Both the position numbers and the translations under genes were made by a program. The notes beneath the pieces are model-generated. The model was not told where the DNA came from. It saw only the letters and a program-made list of their open reading frames with translations, and did no database searches. A stretch of DNA of 5,314 nucleotides, from NCBI GenBank assembly GCA_003561325.1, contig PWWY01000169.1:1-5314 (forward strand). Direction: 5' to 3'. The stretch is from Syntrophomonadaceae bacterium (GTDB lineage Bacteria > Bacillota > Dethiobacteria > DTU022 > UBA8154). Shown here one piece after another: positions 1 to 4,282 of the stretch (within the stretch, counting starts at the first letter, position 1; each line of letters begins with the position of its first letter).

Positions 1-219
1 CCGGGTGAACCCTGTTTCCACCATGGCAAACCCGGCGTGCATGAAAAACACCAGGAAGGCGGCCAGCAGGATCCAGACGGAATCCGCTGCAACCACGAGG
101 TCTTCCAGGGTAGCCGCTGAAACCGTGCGAACCGGCAGGAACAAAAGGACCAGGACCGTTGCCAGCAGCAGGATCAGCGCTGCCCTCCTTGAGTTAAACT
201 GGGCACGAATAGAGATCAC
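1..219 (-). CDS. amt: Ammonium transporter Amt, N-terminal part (runs off the left edge)
   Basis: Reading the minus strand from a GTG at 219-217 gives 73 open codons to the window edge. Residues 1-36 look like a Sec signal peptide: basic ISIRAQFNSRR, a Leu/Val-rich core, then a VSA|AT cleavage site. Mature Amt proteins often carry such a peptide because their N-terminus is outside the cell. Residues 45-65 form the first transmembrane segment, leading into FFMHAGFAMVETGFTR, the typical start of the Amt/MEP/Rh ammonium channel family. The protein should be a trimeric membrane channel taking up NH4+/NH3. The GTG start is chosen because an in-frame TGA lies two codons upstream and no other good start follows. 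A weak ribosome site (AAAGGA, 235-230) lies 10 bases away. The gene follows glnA with a 117-base gap holding a terminator and putative antiterminator. About five sixths of the protein is missing. The family call is firm; the exact substrate is inferred. Confidence 0.88.
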   Translation of the reverse strand, partial: MISIRAQFNSRRAALILLLATVLVLLFLPVRTVSAATLEDLVVAADSVWILLAAFLVFFMHAGFAMVETGFTR

Positions 220-263
220 CTTTCATCCATCCTTTCGTTTTTCGGTTTTAGATTTAAACCCCT

Positions 264-304
264 GAAATCAAGAAGCGCCCAGATATTTTTCTATCTGAGC
301 GCCC
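264..304 (-). terminator. Hairpin terminator between glnA and amt, probably conditional
   Basis: On the minus strand GGGCGCTCAGATA (304-292) pairs over 13 positions with TATCTGGGCGCTT (285-273), using three G-U wobbles and a GAAAAA loop (291-286). A U-rich but interrupted tail (UUCUUGAUUUC) follows. On the plus strand the stem has a C-A mismatch and no T tract, so the minus orientation fits better. It lies 33 bases after the glnA stop and before amt. The 5' arm includes bases 297-300, which can instead pair in the hexaloop stem just upstream, so termination is probably regulated. It could also simply attenuate readthrough from glnA. Confidence 0.7.
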
Positions 305-310
305 TTGCTC
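297..310 (-). promoter_or_regulatory. Putative ANTAR-binding hexaloop hairpin before amt
   Basis: Minus-strand GAGC (310-307), loop AAGGGC (306-301) and GCUC (300-297) form a 4-bp stem with a six-base loop carrying A at position 1 and G at position 4. This is the loop pattern reported for ANTAR antiterminator targets. The 3' arm is also part of the 5' arm of the following terminator, so the two hairpins exclude each other. The same arrangement, with loop AAUGGC, precedes glnA. No clear second (P1) hexaloop was found upstream. Function is inferred. Confidence 0.55.
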
Positions 311-336
311 CATTTGTTACTATTGACATTTCCTTA

Positions 337-1665
337 CTAGAATTTGGCCAGGTACTTGTTGACTTCCCAGGGATGGACCGCCGTGCGGAAGCTATCCCAT
401 TCGCGTATCTTCGCTTCACGGAATCTCTCCCAGATATGGTCCCCGATGGCAGCGATCATCACCGGGTCTTGCTCCAGCTCCTGGAGCGCATCAATGAGGC
501 TCCCCGGTAAGCTGTCGATGTTCCTGTTCTTCCGTTCCTCTTCCGTCATTTCATAGATGTTCCGCTCTTCCGGTTCCGGGGGGGTCAGTTTGCGTTGAAT
601 CCCGTCCAGGCCGGCCTTGAGCATCACCGCCAGGGCCAGGTAAGGGTTGCAGGAGGGATCCGGGCTCCTCACCTCCACCCGCGTTCCCAAACCCCGGCGG
701 GCCGGGATGCGGATAAGCGGGCTGCGGTTTCGCTGGGACCAGGCCACGTAAACCGGCGCTTCGTAACCGGGAACCAGGCGTTTGAAGGAGTTTACCGTGG
801 GGTTCGTAATGGCTGTAAAGGCTTTCACGTGCTCAATGATCCCGGCGATATAATTCAGGGCAATTTCACTTAATTCATAGGGTGCTTTGGGATCATAGAA
901 AACGTTTTCTCCCCCGCGGAAAAGGGACTGGTGTGTATGCATCCCGGATCCGTTAATCCCGAAAATGGGCTTGGGCATAAAACTGGCGTGCAAACCGTGG
1001 CGCTGCGCCACGGTGCGAACCACCAGGCGAAACGTAGCCAGGCTGTCTGCCGTGGTCAGGGCGTCGTTATATTTGAAGTCAATTTCGTGCTGGCCCGCAG
1101 CTACTTCGTGATGAGAAGCCTCGACTTCAAAGCCCATATCCGAAAGCGTCAGCACCATGTCCCGGCGGGCATTTTCTCCCAGGTCGGCCGGGGTCATATC
1201 AAAGTATCCGGCCCGGTCGTGAGTTTTCAAGGTTGGAAGTCCTTCCTCGTCGGTATGAAAGAGAAAAAATTCTGCCTCCGGCCCGGCATTCATGAAAAAC
1301 CCCATCTCTTCCGCTTCGGCAATCACGCTTTTCAGCCGCCCCCGGGGACACCCCGCAAAAGGCGTGCCGTCGGGGTTATAGACATCGCAGATCATGCGGG
1401 CTACGCCGCCTTCCTTGGGCCGCCAGGGAAAGGTTACAAAGGTATCCAGGTCCGGCCTCAAATTCATGTCCGATTCTTCGATGCGCACAAAACCTTCAAT
1501 GGATGATCCGTCGAACTGGATATCTCCTTCCAGTGCTTTGGACAGCTGGTCTGCCGGAATGGCGATGTTTTTCAAAACTCCAAAGATGTCTGTAAACTGG
1601 AGACGGATAAATTTCACATTCTGCTCTTCTACCATGCGAATAATGTCTTCGTTGCTGTACCCCAT
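337..1665 (-). CDS. glnA: Glutamine synthetase, type I-alpha
   Basis: ATP-dependent ligation of ammonia to glutamate, giving glutamine; a cytoplasmic dodecamer in this family. The 442-residue product is full length for GSI-alpha. Visible landmarks are the N-terminal beta-grasp domain with FDGSSIEGFVRIEESDM (51-67), metal-ligand glutamates in NAGPEAEFFLF (126-136), SHHEVAAGQHEID (184-196), INGSGMHTHQSLF (237-249), and the flap loop NPTVNSFKRLVPGYEAP with Glu302. Arg61 corresponds to the Arg62 that gives Bacillus GSI-alpha its glutamine feedback inhibition. The C-terminal region reads NIYEMTEEE in place of the adenylylation-site motif of GSI-beta, so adenylylation control is not expected. The ATG at 1665 is chosen because AAGGAG lies 9 bases upstream; a TTG three codons earlier would abut that site. 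It follows an ANTAR regulator and a terminator-bearing leader, and precedes amt. Regulation is probably by antitermination plus product feedback. Confidence 0.97.
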   Translation of the reverse strand: MGYSNEDIIRMVEEQNVKFIRLQFTDIFGVLKNIAIPADQLSKALEGDIQFDGSSIEGFVRIEESDMNLRPDLDTFVTFPWRPKEGGVARMICDVYNPDGTPFAGCPRGRLKSVIAEAEEMGFFMNAGPEAEFFLFHTDEEGLPTLKTHDRAGYFDMTPADLGENARRDMVLTLSDMGFEVEASHHEVAAGQHEIDFKYNDALTTADSLATFRLVVRTVAQRHGLHASFMPKPIFGINGSGMHTHQSLFRGGENVFYDPKAPYELSEIALNYIAGIIEHVKAFTAITNPTVNSFKRLVPGYEAPVYVAWSQRNRSPLIRIPARRGLGTRVEVRSPDPSCNPYLALAVMLKAGLDGIQRKLTPPEPEERNIYEMTEEERKNRNIDSLPGSLIDALQELEQDPVMIAAIGDHIWERFREAKIREWDSFRTAVHPWEVNKYLAKF

Positions 1666-1674
1666 GAAAATCAA

Positions 1675-1680
1675 CTCCTT
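1675..1680 (-). promoter_or_regulatory. glnA: glnA ribosome binding site
   Basis: AAGGAG on the minus strand, 9 bases before the ATG at 1665. It decides the start: the in-frame TTG at 1674-1672 directly touches this motif and could not be served by it. Confidence 0.75.
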
Positions 1681-1699
1681 TTAGGTATTTGATGCTAAA

Positions 1700-1742
1700 C
1701 AAAAAACGCCTCCAGGGGTTGTAAAAAACCCTTTTGGGGCGC
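1700..1742 (-). terminator. Intrinsic terminator in the glnA leader (conditional)
   Basis: Minus-strand pairing runs CGCC (1741-1738) with GGCG (1710-1707), CCA (1737-1735) with UGG (1714-1712) across a bulged A (1711), then, past a small internal loop, GGGUU (1731-1727) with AACCC (1720-1716). The loop is UUUUAC. Six U residues (1706-1701) follow immediately. This is a classic rho-independent terminator placed 35 bases before the glnA start, so it must be overcome for glnA expression from the upstream promoter. Its 5' arm overlaps the 3' arm of the hexaloop stem at 1734-1754. Confidence 0.8.
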
Positions 1743-1754
1743 CATTGCCCACAA
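1734..1754 (-). promoter_or_regulatory. Putative ANTAR-binding hexaloop antiterminator in the glnA leader
   Basis: Minus-strand UUG-U-GGGC (1754-1747), loop AAUGGC (1746-1741) and GCCC-CAA (1740-1734) give a 7-bp stem with one bulged U and a six-base loop with A1 and G4, the reported ANTAR loop signature. Bases 1740-1735 are also the 5' arm of the terminator, so forming this stem prevents termination. The gene immediately upstream encodes an ANTAR protein, the expected ligand. A clean partner P1 hexaloop was not seen; the upstream hairpin (1762-1798) occupies its place. Function is inferred. Confidence 0.65.
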
Positions 1755-1761
1755 GTTTTAG

Positions 1762-1798
1762 ATGCGGTTTCCGCAGACTGCGGTCTGGTCAAACGCAT
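1762..1798 (-). promoter_or_regulatory. Stem-loop at the 5' end of the glnA leader
   Basis: Minus-strand AUGCGUUU (1798-1791) pairs with AAACCGCAU (1770-1762) with one bulged C, enclosing a second stem CAGAC/GUCUG (1787-1783 with 1778-1774) and a CGCA tetraloop. A competing small hairpin UGCGG-AAA-CCGCA is also possible. It lies where the first of the two ANTAR hairpins would be expected, but its loop does not match the A1/G4 hexaloop. It may stabilise the leader or be a divergent P1. Function is unknown. Confidence 0.4.
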
Positions 1799-1818
1799 GC
1801 TGTAAATTCTAATCTCCG

Positions 1819-2394
1819 TTACCGCGAAGCTTTACCGGTGATGATGCTCTCCGCATAATCTTTCAGCGGCAGACGTAAATCCATGCTTTTTTTCTGCAAA
1901 AACCGGTATGCTCCGTGTTCATCCAGGGATAGCTCTTTCATGATGATCCCCTTGGCCCTTTCAATCACCGTCCGCGACTGGAGCTTGGAGCGGAGGGACT
2001 TGACTTCCTCCAGCAAGCGTTTGCGGCGCACATATTCCAGATAGAGCACCTCGACCACGGCCAGCAGCACGTTCCTTTCCGCGGGTAACGTCATGACCAG
2101 GGGAGCCGCGTCACAATTATTTTTCCACACATTTCCCTCTACGGGCTTCCTGGAAACCAGCAGCAATGCCGCCAGGGCTTCTTGCTCAATCATGTTTACG
2201 GTCCCGTGAACGTCGCCGGGTAAGTCCAAACTCATGATCACCAGCTGCGGTTGGACCCGCTGCAGGGTTCGCAGCAGGTGGGTACAGTCCTGGTCCTGGC
2301 CGATACAGCGGAAGCCTGCGGTGGAAAAGGCGGATATGATGGCCTTACCATCAGCGATATAGGTGATGCCCAGGCAGTATTCCCGTTCCTCCAC
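1819..2394 (-). CDS. ANTAR-domain antiterminator with degenerate receiver domain (NitR/NasT-like)
   Basis: Probable RNA-binding transcription antiterminator acting on nascent leader RNA. The 191-residue product has a receiver-like fold at about 1-115, a helix of about 115-140 likely to form a coiled coil, and a C-terminal ANTAR domain (about 128-188). The ANTAR core reads VIERAKGIIMKELSLDEHGA, followed by FLQKKSMDLRLPLKDYAESI, matching the family pattern. In the receiver, the phospho-Asp position in PQLVIMSLDLPG is Ser55, the conserved Lys near 103 is Leu (MTLP), and only one acidic residue (Asp15) is seen at the first-strand site, so it is a pseudo-receiver. The GTG start at 2394 is supported by GGGGAGG 8 bases upstream and an in-frame TGA upstream. 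It has its own promoter and directly precedes the glnA leader, whose hexaloop is a likely target. Clostridial glnA-linked regulators called NitR have this architecture; orthology is not proven. Confidence 0.9.
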   Translation of the reverse strand: MEEREYCLGITYIADGKAIISAFSTAGFRCIGQDQDCTHLLRTLQRVQPQLVIMSLDLPGDVHGTVNMIEQEALAALLLVSRKPVEGNVWKNNCDAAPLVMTLPAERNVLLAVVEVLYLEYVRRKRLLEEVKSLRSKLQSRTVIERAKGIIMKELSLDEHGAYRFLQKKSMDLRLPLKDYAESIITGKASR

Positions 2395-2402
2395 CCCATC
2401 TG

Positions 2403-2409
2403 CCTCCCC
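2403..2409 (-). promoter_or_regulatory. Ribosome binding site of the ANTAR gene
   Basis: GGGGAGG on the minus strand, 8 bases before the GTG at 2394-2392. It supports that non-ATG start; the nearby ATG codons at about 2398 and 2419 are in other frames. Confidence 0.7.
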
Positions 2410-2426
2410 TGTGCTTCATGGATCCT

Positions 2427-2455
2427 ATCATACCCTGGATTTTCTCTCCTGTCAA
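2427..2455 (-). promoter_or_regulatory. Sigma-A type promoter for the ANTAR gene (and glnA readthrough)
   Basis: Minus strand carries TTGACA (2455-2450), a 17-base spacer and TATGAT (2432-2427): a perfect -35, a 5/6 -10 and ideal spacing. Transcription would start near 2420, giving a short leader of about 25 bases before the GTG. The promoter lies in the 79-base gap after nadE, making the regulator a separate transcript. Transcripts that continue would enter the glnA leader. No operator is recognisable. Confidence 0.8.
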
Positions 2456-2473
2456 TACTTTTGGAAAAACTTT

Positions 2474-4216
2474 TCACATTACGGAAGAGCTTCGCGCAAT
2501 GGGCATTCTTCGCCCGCTGCCGAATGCCCGGGTAGTTACCCGCAATCCCGGAGCAGCTTGAAATCTCTTATATTCGGCACGATCAACTTTCTCTAAAATA
2601 TCTTTAACCGTTTTACGGCGAAAGCCCGCGGCGACGATTTCATCCAGGTGGCAATTCTCCTCGATGTAGAGGTGCAAAACACGGTCAAGTATTTCATATG
2701 GTGGAAGAGAATCCCGATCCTTTTGGTCGGGCCTCAGTTCTGCTGATGGGGCCTTGGTGATCATTCCCCGGGGAATCGTTTCACCCTTTTCCTGTTCATT
2801 CATATATGCTGCCAGCTGGTAAACCATGGTTTTCGGCACATCCGCCAGCAGGGCGAGCCCCCCGGACATGTCCCCGTAAAGGGTGCAGTATCCCACGGCC
2901 AATTCCGACTTGTTTCCGGTTGTTATAACCATGCGCCGTTCCCGGTTGGAGATAAACATTAAAATATTTCCACGGATGCGGGCTTGGATGTTCTCCTCGG
3001 CCAGGTCCAGCCGGGGCAGCCTTTTCCCGTTCATCAAATCTAAAAAGGCGGTAAAGGGTTTTTCAATGGGAATCCCCCTTGTTTTCATGCCCAGGTTTTT
3101 CGCCAGCTCCAGGGAATCCTTGATGCTGTCCCTGGAGGAATAACGGGAAGGCATCAGCACGCCCAGGACCTTTTCCGCCCCCAGGGCCGTTACCGCCAGG
3201 GCGGCGGTCACCGCTGAGTCGATGCCCCCGCTCAAGCCAATCACGACCCGGTCAAACCCGGTTTTTCTCAGGTAATCCCGCAACCCCAGGACCAGGGCCT
3301 CGTGGAGATGATCCGCTCCCTCTGTACCGGGGGCTTCGCGGTCGGCATCCAGTCGCCACGGGGTAGGAGCGGCCAGGCCTGCAGGTGCTTTAGAGCCCGC
3401 TTCCCCCACGAGTTTTCGGTTCTCCAACGGGGAAACAAGCCGGGGCCTACCTTCAGGTAAAGCGTAATAAAGCACGCTTTCCTGGAAGGAAGGCGCCTGG
3501 CAGGCAACCTCCCCATTCTCCGTTACAACCAGGCTGCTGCCATCGAAGATCAGCTCATCGTTACCCCCCACCTGGTTGACATAAACAAGCGGAATCCTGT
3601 ACTTTTTCGCCAGGGCAGAGAGCATCTTGCTCCTTTCCCGGACCTTTCCCAGGTGATAGGGTGAAGCGGAAATATTGACCAGCAGTTCGGCTCCCTGGCT
3701 GCAGAGTTCTTCCACGGGATCCTGGTCATAAAGGCGACGCTCCCAGTAATCCTTGTCATTCCAGGTATCCTCGCAGACAGTCACCGCGATCTTTTTTCCC
3801 GCCAGGTCCAACACGTTTCGCCGGGGAGCAGGGGCAAAGTAGCGATTTTCATCGAAAACATCGTAATTGGGCAGCAAAGTCTTCTGGTGAATAGCATAGA
3901 TCTCCATGTTCTTCATCACCAGGGCCGTGTTATAAAGCTTTCCCCCCTCCGCCGCTGTACGCCAGGGTGCTCCTATAATCACGGTAATGTCGGCTGTCGC
4001 CGGAAGAATTTCCTGCAGCGTGATTCTTTCCACCTCCTGGAGAAAAGCCCGGTACAACAGCAAATCGCGGGGGGGATAACCGGTCACGGCCAGCTCGGGG
4101 AAAACGACCAGTTCCACACCATCATCGCGGCACTCTTCGATGATCCGGATCATTTTTGCGGCATTATTTTGCAGGTCCCCAATGGTGGGGTTCACTTGGC
4201 CCAGGGCAATGATCAC
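2474..4216 (-). CDS. nadE: Glutamine-dependent NAD+ synthetase
   Basis: Converts deamido-NAD+ to NAD+ using ATP, with ammonia taken from glutamine; the last step of NAD biosynthesis, cytoplasmic. Numbering from the chosen start, residues 1 to about 260 are a nitrilase-type glutaminase domain with the Glu41 (FPELAVTGYPP), Lys112 (HQKTLLPNYDVFDE) and Cys148 (VCEDTW) triad. After a Pro/Ala-rich linker, the synthetase domain has the ATP-pyrophosphatase P-loop SGGIDS (329-334), TTGNKSELAVGYCTLYGDMSG and the C-terminal GLRVTTRAFGSGRRMPIA. At 580 residues it is somewhat longer than usual bacterial two-domain enzymes, mainly in the linker. The GTG at 4216 is preferred because GAGGGTGAG is spaced correctly for it and it yields the family-like MIIALGQVNP; a GTG three codons earlier (4225) abuts that motif. 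It follows the oxidoreductase by 66 bases (57 from the earlier GTG), possibly as one operon. Confidence 0.96.
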   Translation of the reverse strand: MIIALGQVNPTIGDLQNNAAKMIRIIEECRDDGVELVVFPELAVTGYPPRDLLLYRAFLQEVERITLQEILPATADITVIIGAPWRTAAEGGKLYNTALVMKNMEIYAIHQKTLLPNYDVFDENRYFAPAPRRNVLDLAGKKIAVTVCEDTWNDKDYWERRLYDQDPVEELCSQGAELLVNISASPYHLGKVRERSKMLSALAKKYRIPLVYVNQVGGNDELIFDGSSLVVTENGEVACQAPSFQESVLYYALPEGRPRLVSPLENRKLVGEAGSKAPAGLAAPTPWRLDADREAPGTEGADHLHEALVLGLRDYLRKTGFDRVVIGLSGGIDSAVTAALAVTALGAEKVLGVLMPSRYSSRDSIKDSLELAKNLGMKTRGIPIEKPFTAFLDLMNGKRLPRLDLAEENIQARIRGNILMFISNRERRMVITTGNKSELAVGYCTLYGDMSGGLALLADVPKTMVYQLAAYMNEQEKGETIPRGMITKAPSAELRPDQKDRDSLPPYEILDRVLHLYIEENCHLDEIVAAGFRRKTVKDILEKVDRAEYKRFQAAPGLRVTTRAFGSGRRMPIARSSSVM

Positions 4217-4282
4217 TGTTCTCACCCTCGTTTTAAGATAACCACATCCCGCTGCTGATAACCCGTTCAGCCCGGGGGGTTT

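Noticed and set aside
5..265. Plus-strand open frame of 86 codons at the left edge
   Set aside because: It is antisense to a minus-strand frame with a signal peptide and a clear Amt signature; its own translation resembles no protein family and has no ribosome site.
931..1506. Plus-strand open frame of 191 codons inside glnA
   Set aside because: Shadow of the strongly conserved glnA reading frame on the opposite strand; no recognisable protein features.
1666..1674. Upstream in-frame TTG start for glnA
   Set aside because: The TTG directly adjoins the AAGGAG ribosome site, while the ATG at 1665 has ideal 9-base spacing and gives the usual GSI-alpha N-terminus.
1806..1811. TAGAAT as the -10 of a glnA-specific promoter
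   Set aside because: No acceptable -35 at 16-18 bases upstream (TAAAGC matches poorly); kept only as a comment.
4217..4225. GTG at 4225 as the nadE start
   Set aside because: No spacing remains between the GAGG motif and this codon; the GTG at 4216 is better spaced and matches family N-termini. The longer form cannot be fully excluded.
4226..4282. C-rich/G-rich inverted repeat (AACCC ... GGGTT) between the oxidoreductase and nadE as a terminator
   Set aside because: The stem is short and poorly aligned and no T tract follows on the minus strand.
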